Source: Palsa-504 sp963744575 (lineage in GTDB: Bacteria > Actinomycetota > Actinomycetes > Streptosporangiales > Streptosporangiaceae). Taken from it: a stretch of 64,000 nucleotides of DNA. The DNA lies in assembly GCA_963744575.1 (NCBI GenBank), contig CAVUUF010000015.1:73712-137711 (forward strand), in the 5' to 3' direction. The notes below the pieces were generated by a model, which had not been told where the DNA came from, did not search any database, and was given only the letters and a program-made list of their open reading frames with translations. This document shows positions 7,897 to 17,382 of this stretch, piece after piece. Each line of letters opens with the position of its first letter. The first letter of the stretch is position 1. A program made the position numbers and the translations under genes.

Positions 7897-10052
7897 CAGG
7901 CCACCCTCGCCCGTGTCATCTGCCGGGCGGCCGCGGCCAGGCCGGGACCCGCTTCGAGCTCGTCGAGGCGGAACAAGGCCGCGCCGAGCTGAACCGCCAG
8001 CCGTTCGGCCAATCCCAGCCGCACGAGCGAGGCCTCGCAGTCCACCACCACGCTGGCCACCCCGGCCAGCATGGCCGCGGCCCGGGCCAGGTCGGCATCG
8101 CTGCCGCTGGTGGCACGGCCGTCGGTGACCACGACGAGCAGGGCCCGGCGGCGGGGATCACGCAGCCGTTCGGCCGCGAGGACGCGGGCCGCCTTGGCCA
8201 GGCCCGCCGCGAGCGGGGTCCGGCCGCCGGTGGCCAGGCTGGTCAGGCGGCGCGCGGCGGCCTCCACCGAGGAGGTGGGCGGCAGCGCGAGCTCGGCTCC
8301 GGTGCCGCGGAACGTGACCAGCCCAACCTTGTCGCGGCGCTGGTAGGCGTCGAGCAGGAGGGAGAGGACGGCGCCCTTGACCGCGCGCATCCGCTGCCGG
8401 GCCGCCATCGACCCGCTGGCGTCCACGGCGAATAGCACCAGGTTCCCCTCCCGCCCCTCCCGCACCGCCTCGCGCAGGTCGTCGGGAAGGAGGCTCATCG
8501 GGGCGCCCGCGGCACCCCGCGCGGCAGCGCCTGATCGGCTCCGCGCGGCAGCGCCTGATCGGCCCCGCGCGGCAGCGCCTGATCGACGGAGTGCGGCGGC
8601 GCGGACGGTGGCGGGGAGGTGCAGGGCGAACGGGCGGCCGCGCGGGACGCGGGCGCCGACGGTGCGGCCGAACGGGCCGCGGGCGGCCGAGCGGCGCCCG
8701 GGAGCGCCCTCGCCAACGCCGGGCACGGCCAGCAGCCGGGCCCGGAACGGCGCGGCGGGCGGGACGGACGGGGCTGGAGAGCCGGAGGAGGCTGGCGGGG
8801 CTGAGGGGGCGGAGGGGTTCGGATCATCGCGGTGGTCCGCGCCCGGACCGCCCGGACCGCGGGGGTCGTCGTCAGGGTCCCGGGGGTCACCGGGGCCGTC
8901 AGGGTCCCCGGGATCCTCGGGATCGGCCGGGTCGCCGGGATCGGCGGGGTCCGCAGGGCCCTCGGGATCCGCGGGGCCCTCGGGGTCCGCGGGGTCTTCG
9001 GGATCGGCGGGGTTGCTGGCAGCGGCATCGCGCAGCGCTTCGTGCAGGGCTTGCTCGTCCAGGCCGGGGGCGTCGAAGGGGTCACGGCGGCGGCGGTGCG
9101 GCAGGGCCAGCCGGGCGGCGGTGCGGATGTCCTCCTCGGTCACCACGTCCCGGCCGCCCCAGGCGGCCAGGGCGATGGCGGTCCGCGCGGTAACCAGGTC
9201 GGCGCGCATGCCGTCCACGCCGAACGTCCCGCAGACCGCGCAGATCTGGCGCAGCACCGCGTCGGGCAGTTCCACCCGCGGCAGCCGGGCCCGGGCCGCG
9301 GCCACCTGCGCGGCCAGCGCCTCGGTGTCGGCCGCGAAGCGCTCGGCGAACGCGTCCGGGCCGGCCTCGAAGGCGAGCCTGCGGCGGACCACCTCGGCCC
9401 GTTCGGCCGGGTCCTGGCTGGCGGTCGCCTGCACGGTCAGGCCGAACCGGTCCAGCAGCTGCGGGCGCAGCTCACCCTCTTCCGGGTTCATGGTGCCGAC
9501 CAGCAGGAACCGCGAGGCGTGCCGGACCGAGACGCCCTCGCGCTCCACGTAGTTCACGCCCAGCGCGGCCGCGTCGAGCAGCAGGTCGACCAGGTGATCG
9601 TGGAGCAGGTTGACCTCGTCCACATAGAGCACCCCGCGGTGCGCGGCGGCCAGCAGGCCCGGCTGGAAGGCGGTCGTGCCCTCGGTCAGCACCCGTTCGA
9701 TGTCCAGCGAGCCGGCCAGCCGGTCCTCGGTGGCGCCCACCGGGAGTTCGGCCAGCGTAACCGGGCGCAGCTCAAAATCCGCGCCGTCGTGGGGTCCCGC
9801 TGGGCATGAGGGCTCTGGCGCGGCGGGGTCGCAGGAATAGGGGCAGCCGGGGACCGCCGGCACCGGCGGCAGCAGCGCGGCCAGGCCGCGGACCATCGTC
9901 GACTTCGCGGTGCCCTTCTCGCCGCGGACCAGGACCCCGCCGATGGCCGGCGACACCGCGTTGAGCAGCAGCGCCAGCTTCAGGTCCGCCATCCCGACGA
10001 TGCCGGCGAACGGATAGGCGCTGCCGGGAGAACGAGAACCATCCGTCGCCAT
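7896..10052 (-). CDS. ChlI-ChlD-type metal chelatase ATPase (putative cobaltochelatase partner)
   Basis: A 718-residue fusion of a ChlI/BchI AAA+ module and a ChlD-like VWA module. The Walker A motif is GEKGTAKST (about 44-52) and Walker B is VLYVDEVNLL, followed by GTMNPEEG. A long acidic linker built from DPADPEDP/GPADPEGP-like repeats and an Arg/Ala/Gly repeat (SGAAAR) separates it from a VWA domain with the MIDAS motif DASGSM and a TDGRATSGSDADL stretch. Actinobacteria lacking CobS/CobT are thought to use such proteins with CobN for cobalt insertion; that role here is inference from context. First gene after the cobalamin riboswitch, with an AAGGA Shine-Dalgarno just upstream. Confidence 0.88.
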   Translation of the reverse strand: MATDGSRSPGSAYPFAGIVGMADLKLALLLNAVSPAIGGVLVRGEKGTAKSTMVRGLAALLPPVPAVPGCPYSCDPAAPEPSCPAGPHDGADFELRPVTLAELPVGATEDRLAGSLDIERVLTEGTTAFQPGLLAAAHRGVLYVDEVNLLHDHLVDLLLDAAALGVNYVEREGVSVRHASRFLLVGTMNPEEGELRPQLLDRFGLTVQATASQDPAERAEVVRRRLAFEAGPDAFAERFAADTEALAAQVAAARARLPRVELPDAVLRQICAVCGTFGVDGMRADLVTARTAIALAAWGGRDVVTEEDIRTAARLALPHRRRRDPFDAPGLDEQALHEALRDAAASNPADPEDPADPEGPADPEGPADPADPGDPADPEDPGDPDGPGDPRDPDDDPRGPGGPGADHRDDPNPSAPSAPPASSGSPAPSVPPAAPFRARLLAVPGVGEGAPGRRSAARGPFGRTVGARVPRGRPFALHLPATVRAAALRRSGAAARGRSGAAARSRSGAAARGAAGAPMSLLPDDLREAVREGREGNLVLFAVDASGSMAARQRMRAVKGAVLSLLLDAYQRRDKVGLVTFRGTGAELALPPTSSVEAAARRLTSLATGGRTPLAAGLAKAARVLAAERLRDPRRRALLVVVTDGRATSGSDADLARAAAMLAGVASVVVDCEASLVRLGLAERLAVQLGAALFRLDELEAGPGLAAAARQMTRARVA

Positions 10053-10071
10053 GGGAGCCAGTCCTTCCCGG

Positions 10072-10206
10072 GTTTCCTCGCCCGAAGTCCGGAACGTCAG
10101 GCAGCCGGAGTCTCTGGCTCCCGGAGGCGACCTCGCCGGTCACCCCCGATCACAGTTGCGGGACAGCCCCGGATTCGCACCGGCGTTCCTCCGCGTCGCT
10201 ACCTCA
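10072..10206 (-). promoter_or_regulatory. Cobalamin riboswitch controlling the cob operon
   Basis: On the minus strand the leader contains the conserved core GGTGCGAATCCGGGGCTGTC and then CCCGCAACTGT (about 10152-10184), the hallmark of the cobalamin riboswitch. Downstream it runs through a GC-rich stretch with the B12-box-like GAGCCAGAGACTCC region and ends shortly before the AAGGA Shine-Dalgarno of the chelatase gene. Cobalamin binding is expected to reduce expression, probably by hiding the ribosome site. Outer limits are approximate. Confidence 0.85.
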
Positions 10207-10211
10207 CCACA

Positions 10212-10250
10212 GCTTGACATCCTCCCCGCCCCAACAGGACGGGGATTCCC
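10212..10250 (+). mobile_element. IS200/IS605-type (TnpB) right-end-like remnant
   Basis: The stretch begins GCTTGACATCCTCCCCGCCC and ends ACGGGGATTCCC, with a C/G-rich stem around a short loop. This matches the right-end/guide-RNA 3' hairpin found after tnpB genes in many actinobacterial IS605/IS1341-type elements. No tnpB or tnpA is present nearby, so it would be a solitary end or scar. It lies between the riboswitch and the divergent epimerase gene. A plain hairpin terminator is the alternative. Confidence 0.5.
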
Positions 10251-10649
10251 GCGAGAAGCTGACGTGCAAAGTCTACACAGGAAAAAGCCGGGGGTCCCTC
10301 CGCTTGGCTATCGCGGTCCCGGCACACCCCGGCGAGGTGGCATCTTCCACAGGTTGTCAGCTCCTCGTGGAGGTTCGCGGTTCATCGATGACACACCGGC
10401 CGCGAGGCGGATGGACGGCGCCAGGTAAACCGCACGGTACACTGGCCGGGTCATTCCGCGAGCACGCGATTGCCAGTCATTCGGCAGGAAACTCTCAGCT
10501 GGCCCGGGTAGCGTGAACGCACGGAAACCGGTAAAAACCGGTAGCGAATAGAGCCGTCTGTGAGCAGGCGGACGCATGCTGCCAAGGGCCTGGCGATCTG
10601 GCACGTACCCACATGTGACAGATATCTCTCGACGCTGAACGGAGCACGC

Positions 10650-11570
10650 ATGGCGAATCGTTCCCGTGTCCTGGTGACCGGCGGCGCCGGCTTCATCGGC
10701 CGCCGGGTGGTCCGCGCCCTGCTGGCCGAAGGGCACGAGGTCACCGTGGCCGACCTGCGGTCCTTCCCAGACCCTGAGGTGCATACCTTCGTCGGCGACC
10801 TGTGCGACGCGGACGCCGCCGCACGGGCCGTCCAGCCGGGGACGGATGTCATCATCCACCTAGCCGCCGTCACCTCGGTGCTGGCCTCGGTACAGGACCC
10901 AGTCAGCACCCACCTGCTGAACGTGGACGCCACCGCCCGGCTGCTCGAACTGTGCCGCGAGAACGAGGTAGGGACTTTCCTGTTCGCGTCCACCAACGCG
11001 GTCGTGGGCAACGTGGGCAACGCGGTCATCAACGAGCAAACCGTGCTCAGGCCGCTCACCCCGTACGGCGCGACTAAGGCGGCGGCCGAGATGCTCCTCG
11101 GCAGCTACTCCGGCTGCTACGGGATCACCGGCGCGGCGCTGCGGTTCTCCAACGTCTACGGCCCCGGGATGACCGAGAAGGACAGCTTCATCCCCCGGCT
11201 GATGCGCGCGGCACGCGACGCCGAGGGGGTAAAGGTCCGGGGAGACGGCAGCATGCTCCGCGACGTGGTGCACGTGGACGATATCGTCCAGGGCACGCTC
11301 GTGACCTGGCGGGCTGGCTTGAGCGGCCCGCTCATCCTGGGGGCTGGCCGCTCGGTCACGGTGAACGACATGGTGACGATCGCGCGCCAGGTCACCGGCG
11401 CGCCCATCCCCGCCGAGAACGTGCCGGTTCCCCAGGGCGAGATGCCGGCCGTGGTGCTGGACATCTCCGCGGCCAAGGCCATCGGGTACAAGCCCGCGCA
11501 CACCCTGGAGACCGGCATGGCCACGGTCTGGCCGGATTTTGACCCGAAGGCGGAGGAGGCGCGGGCATGA
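10650..11570 (+). CDS. NAD-dependent epimerase/dehydratase (extended SDR)
   Basis: A 306-residue nucleotide-sugar epimerase-like protein. The Rossmann motif VTGGAGFIG is near residues 8-16, the active-site triad region includes the YGATK motif, and HVDDIVQG is the usual C-terminal signature. It probably interconverts or dehydrates an NDP-sugar in the cytoplasm. The ATG at 10650 follows GGAGC and is preferred over the upstream in-frame ATG because the Rossmann fold begins immediately after it. It overlaps the following glycosyltransferase gene as ATGA, so the two are probably co-translated in a surface-glycan or glycolipid operon. Substrate cannot be told. Confidence 0.85.
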   Translation: MANRSRVLVTGGAGFIGRRVVRALLAEGHEVTVADLRSFPDPEVHTFVGDLCDADAAARAVQPGTDVIIHLAAVTSVLASVQDPVSTHLLNVDATARLLELCRENEVGTFLFASTNAVVGNVGNAVINEQTVLRPLTPYGATKAAAEMLLGSYSGCYGITGAALRFSNVYGPGMTEKDSFIPRLMRAARDAEGVKVRGDGSMLRDVVHVDDIVQGTLVTWRAGLSGPLILGAGRSVTVNDMVTIARQVTGAPIPAENVPVPQGEMPAVVLDISAAKAIGYKPAHTLETGMATVWPDFDPKAEEARA

Positions 11571-12550
11571 CCTACCGGAATCCGCAGGACCAGGCGGTGG
11601 ACGACGCCGCCAGCAAGGTGTTCGTCGACGTCTACGGCGAGCGCGCTACCAGCCTGCCCCCGGTCGCGATCGTGATCGCCGCCTACAACGAGGCCGGCGC
11701 CATCGGCCCGGTCATCGAGGGGCTGCCCGCCGAGGTGTGCGGCCTGGCCACGGCGGCCATCGTGGTCGCCGACGGCTGCGCCGATGGCACGGCCGCGGAA
11801 GCCGCCGCGGCCGGTGCCATGGTCTGCGACGTGCCGGTCAACCGCGGCCAGGGCGCCGCGCTGCGGCTCGCCTACCGGCTGGCCCGGGAGGGCGGCGCCC
11901 GCTACATCGTGACGACCGACGCGGACGGCCAGTACAACCCGGCGGAGATGGACACGGTACTGGGTCCGGTGGTGGCCGGCCAGGCCAACTTCGTCACCGG
12001 CTCCCGGCGGCTCGGCAGCCAGGAAACCAAGGACATGATCCGCCGCACCGGCGTCCGCTTCTTCGCCAGCACGATCAGCATGCTGACCGGGCAGAAGATC
12101 AGCGACACCACGTTCGGGCTGCGGGCCATGCGCGCCGAGGTCACCGGCGCGGTCCAGCTCGAGCAGCCGCAGTACCAGGCGTCCGAGCTGCTCATCGGCG
12201 TCATCACCCACGGCTACAAGGTGTCCGAAGTGCCCGCGACCATCCACCGGCGGCGGGTGGGTGAGAGCAAGAAGGGCCAGAACCCGCTGTACCAGCTGCA
12301 TATCCCGGGGGTGAACAACCTGTTCTACGGGCTGCGCTTCGCGCGGGTGGCTTACGGGACCTGGTGGCGCGAGCGCCAGCGGACGAACCGGGAGCTGAGG
12401 GGCCCTCAGCCCGTGTCGTCCGGGCCGTACTCCCCGGCGTCGGATTCCGTGGCACGAGCGAACGGCTCGGGTCCCGGGTCGGTGGAGGCGAGCGCCTCCT
12501 CGGCGGCACCGGGCGCGGGCCGGCCCACGGACGCGGCGAAGAGGACGTAG
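11567..12550 (+). CDS. Family 2 glycosyltransferase (DPM1/polyprenyl-phosphate type)
   Basis: A 327-residue GT-A fold glycosyltransferase. VAIVIAAYNEAGAIGPVIEG starts the catalytic domain near residue 33, VADGCADGT follows, and the metal-binding DADGQYNP (DxD-like) and GSRRLG motifs mark a polyprenol-phosphate sugar transferase type. No obvious transmembrane helices are seen, so it is probably cytoplasmic or peripheral. The last 60 or so residues are low-complexity Ser/Pro/Gly and overlap the end of the converging GtrA-like gene by 145 bp. With the upstream epimerase and the GtrA-like protein it suggests lipid-linked sugar transfer at the membrane. Confidence 0.85.
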   Translation: MTYRNPQDQAVDDAASKVFVDVYGERATSLPPVAIVIAAYNEAGAIGPVIEGLPAEVCGLATAAIVVADGCADGTAAEAAAAGAMVCDVPVNRGQGAALRLAYRLAREGGARYIVTTDADGQYNPAEMDTVLGPVVAGQANFVTGSRRLGSQETKDMIRRTGVRFFASTISMLTGQKISDTTFGLRAMRAEVTGAVQLEQPQYQASELLIGVITHGYKVSEVPATIHRRRVGESKKGQNPLYQLHIPGVNNLFYGLRFARVAYGTWWRERQRTNRELRGPQPVSSGPYSPASDSVARANGSGPGSVEASASSAAPGAGRPTDAAKRT

Positions 12551-12990
12551 TGGAAGAACAGGAACCGCAGCAGGAACGTGCCGAGGTTGGCCACGCCGTA
12601 CACGGCATCGACGTAGAGCACGCGCTCGACGCCGGTCAGGTGCAGCCAGCCCGCGGAATGGTAAGCGAACTTCGTGGCCACCCAGAGGATGGCAACGACC
12701 ATGGCGGAGACGATCCAGAACGGCAGGGTCTCCTTCAGCAGGCTCGGGCGGCCCTTCCGCTTCCAGGCCCAGCGGCTGAGCACGTAGCTCACCAGGGCAC
12801 CGGAGAACCAGGCGATCAGCGACGCCCAGGTGGCGGACAAATGGAGCGGCCCGGCGCAGATGGTCAGCACGAGCTCGGTCGTCACGAACGCCGCGATGGC
12901 CGCGACGGTGAAGCGGCCAAACCGGATGCCGAGCTTGCTGCGCGCCTTCTGCGCCAGCGCGTCGCCGAGCTTGCTGGTTGCTAGAGCCAT
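12406..12990 (-). CDS. GtrA-family membrane protein
   Basis: A 194-residue protein with four predicted membrane spans (around residues 25-45, 55-75, 87-107 and 128-150) and a GtrA-like layout including SYVLSRWAWKRKG after helix 2 and LGTFLLRFLFFHYVLF in the last helix. GtrA proteins are thought to help flip polyprenol-linked sugars or organise glycosylation at the membrane. The C-terminal 45 residues are acidic, Pro/Ala-rich and lie antisense to the 3' end of the GT2 gene, an unusually long tail-to-tail overlap. The first residues (MALATSKLGDALAQKARSKLG) are cytoplasmic-like. Confidence 0.8.
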   Translation of the reverse strand: MALATSKLGDALAQKARSKLGIRFGRFTVAAIAAFVTTELVLTICAGPLHLSATWASLIAWFSGALVSYVLSRWAWKRKGRPSLLKETLPFWIVSAMVVAILWVATKFAYHSAGWLHLTGVERVLYVDAVYGVANLGTFLLRFLFFHYVLFAASVGRPAPGAAEEALASTDPGPEPFARATESDAGEYGPDDTG

Positions 12991-13120
12991 TGATGTCCTA
13001 GGTTAGCTAGCCTACCGAGAAATGAGGGGACAAACACTCCGAGCACGTTACCGGCCCCGTGTGGCCTCGTGCGCAACAGCTGTAAAAACCCAGGCAAATC
13101 GAAAAAGAGGTTACGAGCGC

Positions 13121-14278
13121 ATGAAGATCTTGGTGTTGGGCGGGGACGGGTATCTGGGCTGGCCCACGGCACTGCACCTGTCCGAGGCCGGCCACGAGGT
13201 GGCGGTCGCCGACAACTTCGTCCGCAGGCACTACGACAACGAACTCGGGGTGGAGTCCCTGGTGCCGATCGAGCCGCTGCGCACCAGGATCGCGGTGTGG
13301 CAGCAGCTGTCCGGCAAGAAGATCGGCATGTACGTCGGGGACCTGACCGACGCGATCTTCACCTACCACATCATCCGGGACTTCGAGCCGGACGCGGTGG
13401 TGCACTACGCCGAGCAGCGGGCCGCGCCGTACTCGATGATCGACCGGGCGCATGCGGTGTACACCCAGCAGAACAACGTGGTCGGGAACCTGAACCTGCT
13501 GTACGCCATCGCCGAGACCAACCCCGACATCCACCTGATCAAGCTGGGCACGATGGGCGAGTACGGCACGCCGAACATCGACATCGAAGAGGGCTGGCTG
13601 GACCTGGAGCACAACGGGCGCACCGACCGGGTGCTGTTCCCCAAGCGGCCCGGGTCGTTCTACCACCTGTCCAAGGTGCACGATAGCCACAACATCGAGT
13701 TCGCCTGCCGGATCTGGGACCTGCGGGCCACCGACCTGAACCAGGGCGTGGTCTATGGACAGCAAACCTCGGAGACAGCCAGGGATGAGCGCCTTGCCAC
13801 CCGGTTCGACTACGACGCGGTGTTCGGCACCGTGCTGAACAGGTTCACCATCCAGGCGGTCATCGGCCACCCGCTGACCGTGTACGGCGAGGGCGGGCAG
13901 ACCCGCGGCATCATCGACATCCGGGACACCGTCCGGTGCATCCAGCTGGCCTGCGAGAGCCCGGCCAACCGGGGCGAGTTCCGGGTGTTCAACCAGATGA
14001 CCGAGCAGATGTCGGTCAAGGACATCGCCGTCACCGTCCAGGCCGCCTTCCCCGGCGGCGGCGTGACCGTCGAGAACCTGGACAACCCCCGGGTCGAGGC
14101 GCCCGAGCACTACTACAACGTCAAGCACACCGCGCTCCTCGACCTCGGCCTGGAGCCGCATCTGCTTTCCGACACCCTGATCGAGTCCATGTTCGAGATC
14201 ACCAAGCGGTACGCCCACCGCGTCCGCCCGGACGCGCTGCGGCCGACCGTGAAGTGGCGCTCGCCCACGGCCGGGTAG
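13121..14278 (+). CDS. sqdB: UDP-sulfoquinovose synthase-like NAD-dependent enzyme
   Basis: A 385-residue SQD1/SqdB/Agl3-type protein, which makes UDP-sulfoquinovose from UDP-glucose and sulfite with bound NAD. The resemblance to plant SQD1 is strong and colinear: GGDGYLGWPTALHLS at 7-20, EQRAAPYSMIDR, LGTMGEYGTPNIDIEEG with Thr143, FYHLSKVHDSHNIEF with Tyr180 and Lys184, ATDLNQGVVYG, and EAPEHYYNVKHTALLDLGLEPH. The catalytic Thr, Tyr and Lys of the family are all present. The ATG at 13121 is preferred because the Rossmann motif follows directly; the open frame to 13022 is extra. Product could feed a sulfoglycolipid or a sulfoquinovose-containing glycan. No sqdX-like transferase is identified nearby, though the GT2 gene could serve. 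Confidence 0.87.
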   Translation: MKILVLGGDGYLGWPTALHLSEAGHEVAVADNFVRRHYDNELGVESLVPIEPLRTRIAVWQQLSGKKIGMYVGDLTDAIFTYHIIRDFEPDAVVHYAEQRAAPYSMIDRAHAVYTQQNNVVGNLNLLYAIAETNPDIHLIKLGTMGEYGTPNIDIEEGWLDLEHNGRTDRVLFPKRPGSFYHLSKVHDSHNIEFACRIWDLRATDLNQGVVYGQQTSETARDERLATRFDYDAVFGTVLNRFTIQAVIGHPLTVYGEGGQTRGIIDIRDTVRCIQLACESPANRGEFRVFNQMTEQMSVKDIAVTVQAAFPGGGVTVENLDNPRVEAPEHYYNVKHTALLDLGLEPHLLSDTLIESMFEITKRYAHRVRPDALRPTVKWRSPTAG

Positions 14279-14282
14279 TGCG

Positions 14283-15092
14283 TTGGTGACCTGGGTCTGC
14301 GCTACCTGCGGCAACCATTTTCCCGACCCGCGCCCGGAGGTATGTAGGGTATGCGCGGACGAGCGGCAGTGGGTGCCGCCGGGCGGCCAGCGGTGGACGA
14401 CGCTGGCCGACCTGGCCGCGGCCGGGCACTCCAGCGACGTCCGCGTGGTGGAGCCCGGCCTGACCGGGATCGGCGCGGACCCGCCGGTGGCCATCGGGCA
14501 GCGCTCGCTGCTGGTGGCCGCGGACGCCGGCAACGTGCTGTGGGACCCATCCGGGTTCATTGATGACGCGGCGGTGAGCGCGGTGCGGTCGGCGGGGGGA
14601 CTTCACTTTGTGACCGCGAGCCATCCGCACTTCTACGGTGCGATCGCTTCCTGGGCGCGGGAGTTCGGCGCCGAGATCCTGGTGCCCGCCGACGACGCCG
14701 GGTGGCTGCGGGCCGGCGCGGACCTGCGGGTGCGGCTGTGGTCGGGCGCGCTTGACGTGCTGCCCGGGGTGACGCTGGTCCAGTGCGGCGGGCACTTCCC
14801 CGGCAGCGCCGTGCTGCACTGGGCGGCTGGCGCCGAGGGCCGCGGCGTGCTGCTGTCCGGGGACACCATCTTCGTGACGCCGGGCGGGGACCGGGTGACG
14901 TTCGTCTGGTCGGCGCCGAACCGGCTGCCGTTGTCCGCGACGGCGGTCCGGGGCGTGGTCTCGGCGGTGGAGCCGTTTTCGTTTGACCGGATCTACGGCG
15001 GCTGGTGGGCTCCGGTGCTGCGGTCGGGGGCCTGGGAGACGGTACGGACCTCGGCGCTGCGGTACATCGAGCACCTGGAGGGCCTGGCCTAG
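14283..15092 (+). CDS. MBL-fold hydrolase with N-terminal zinc ribbon
   Basis: A 269-residue protein. The first 25 residues hold a CATCG...CRVCADE zinc-ribbon or rubredoxin-like knuckle, then a metallo-beta-lactamase-like domain follows. The usual HxHxDH is altered (TASHPHFYG), while GGHFPGSAVLH and LLSGDTIFV look like later MBL motifs, so metal ligation may differ from classical members. The start is TTG 14283 or GTG 14286, four to seven bases after the sqdB-like stop, suggesting one transcript. Function unknown; similar ribbon-MBL proteins are common in actinobacteria. Confidence 0.75.
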   Translation: MVTWVCATCGNHFPDPRPEVCRVCADERQWVPPGGQRWTTLADLAAAGHSSDVRVVEPGLTGIGADPPVAIGQRSLLVAADAGNVLWDPSGFIDDAAVSAVRSAGGLHFVTASHPHFYGAIASWAREFGAEILVPADDAGWLRAGADLRVRLWSGALDVLPGVTLVQCGGHFPGSAVLHWAAGAEGRGVLLSGDTIFVTPGGDRVTFVWSAPNRLPLSATAVRGVVSAVEPFSFDRIYGGWWAPVLRSGAWETVRTSALRYIEHLEGLA

Positions 15093-15223
15093 CCTTCGCC
15101 GAGCTCTTCGCACCAGCGCCCTCGCCAGTCACAATGGCCTCAACTGTCGCCTAGTCCGATTCAATGAAAGTGGCGCTCTACGGATAGATGCGGTAGAGAG
15201 TCACATTCACTGAATTCTCCGGG

Positions 15224-15517
15224 CTAGCTCATGCGGAGAGTCCAGGCGCCGGTCGCGGCGTCCCGGCGCAGTTCGTATACCTCCGAGGTCATGCCCTGGC
15301 CCGGAGCTGCCCCCACGCGCCAGAACTCCAGTTCGGGCTGGCCCGGCCCGGTCTCGGAGGCGCCGGAATCGGCGGGGGCCCGCCACCACTCCCGGTTGAT
15401 GACCCAGTGCTCCAGGATGGTACGGACGGTGTAAAGCCGGCTTCGCCACACGAACCTGAGCGGCCTGCCATCGGCCCGGGCCTGGACGTTGACCGGCTCG
15501 CCGTACACCCTGTTCAT
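15224..15517 (-). CDS. DUF6504-like small protein
   Basis: A 97-residue protein beginning MNRVYGEPVNVQ, with VWRSRLYTVRTILEHWVINREWW, and ending in a VYELRRDAATGAWTLRMS motif. This arrangement matches small actinobacterial DUF6504 proteins, often found near error-prone polymerase genes, though none is adjacent here. The ATG at 15515-15517 is chosen because conservation-like sequence begins there; the open frame continues 23 codons upstream. Function is unknown. Confidence 0.65.
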   Translation of the reverse strand: MNRVYGEPVNVQARADGRPLRFVWRSRLYTVRTILEHWVINREWWRAPADSGASETGPGQPELEFWRVGAAPGQGMTSEVYELRRDAATGAWTLRMS

Positions 15518-15863
15518 GCCGTGTCTACCCGCCTGCTCGCCTCCGGCCGCGTATGGATGTGACAACCTGGACGTTCTTTGGTGCACGATGCCGCAACCAC
15601 CACAATTCCGGCTGACGGCGGATCAGGAATCACTCATCAGGCACCCCTTCGGCTCGCGGAAGGGTGGTCTCTCGGGCCGCCGCGGAAGCGGGGTACGGCG
15701 TTCATCGAATATTAGTTCATTAGAACAAAAGTGCAAAAACTAGCTCACTAGCTTAGCTGTGAGAACTCAAAATGTCAGTCCTCCCCGGCATAGTGGTGGC
15801 CGGATCACCACTGTGCCGGGCGTACGCGGCGGGCCGCCGGTACTCGGCACCAGGGAGCCGCCC

Positions 15864-15947
15864 GAGCGCCGCAGGCGAGTGGGCTGAGCGCCGCAGGCGA
15901 GTGGGCTGAGCGCCGCAGGCGAGTGGGCTGAGCGCCGTCGGCGGGCC
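15864..15947 (+). repeat. 22-bp tandem repeat
   Basis: Three exact head-to-tail copies of a 22-bp unit beginning GAGCGCCGCAGGCGAGTGGG (15864-15929) plus a partial, diverged fourth copy. The rest of 15518-15956 shows no gene that I can support. The array sits just beyond the 3' end of glyA and could act as a run of small GC hairpins, but no terminator U-tract is visible. Confidence 0.9.
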
Positions 15948-15956
15948 GGGGAGGTC

Positions 15957-17228
<1,272 letters not shown>

Positions 17229-17311
17229 GACAGACCTCCTCCGCAGGAGACTACCGGTCCCGGCGCACGCGGGTCACGGGGGCACGCACCAAGTCCGTTC
17301 GGTACCTTCCT

Positions 17312-17352
17312 CTCGGGGGTTGTGCGGGGTCGTCCCCCCGGGCCAACACTGT
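17312..17352. repeat. G-tract repeat in the nucleoside hydrolase leader (copy C)
   Basis: Contains GGGGTCGTCCCCCCGGGCCA followed by ACACTG. This aligns with the minus-strand edge of the cobB insert (copy A) over about 35 bp and with the GGTCGTCCCCCCTGG part of copy B. It lies in the glyA/nucleoside hydrolase intergenic region, a non-coding member of the family. Confidence 0.7.
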
Positions 17353-17382
17353 TGGTACCACAAGGGAGCGAGGAAACCGTAC

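Noticed and set aside
8860..9030. GC-rich repeat tract in the chelatase gene considered as a CRISPR-like or mobile array
   Set aside because: It is an in-frame DP-rich codon repeat forming a protein linker; no regular repeat-spacer structure.
13007..14560. 517-residue minus-strand open frame
   Set aside because: Antisense to the sqdB-like gene; His/Val/Asp-rich shadow composition.
15864..15947. 22-bp tandem repeat considered as a CRISPR array
   Set aside because: Units are directly adjacent with no spacers.
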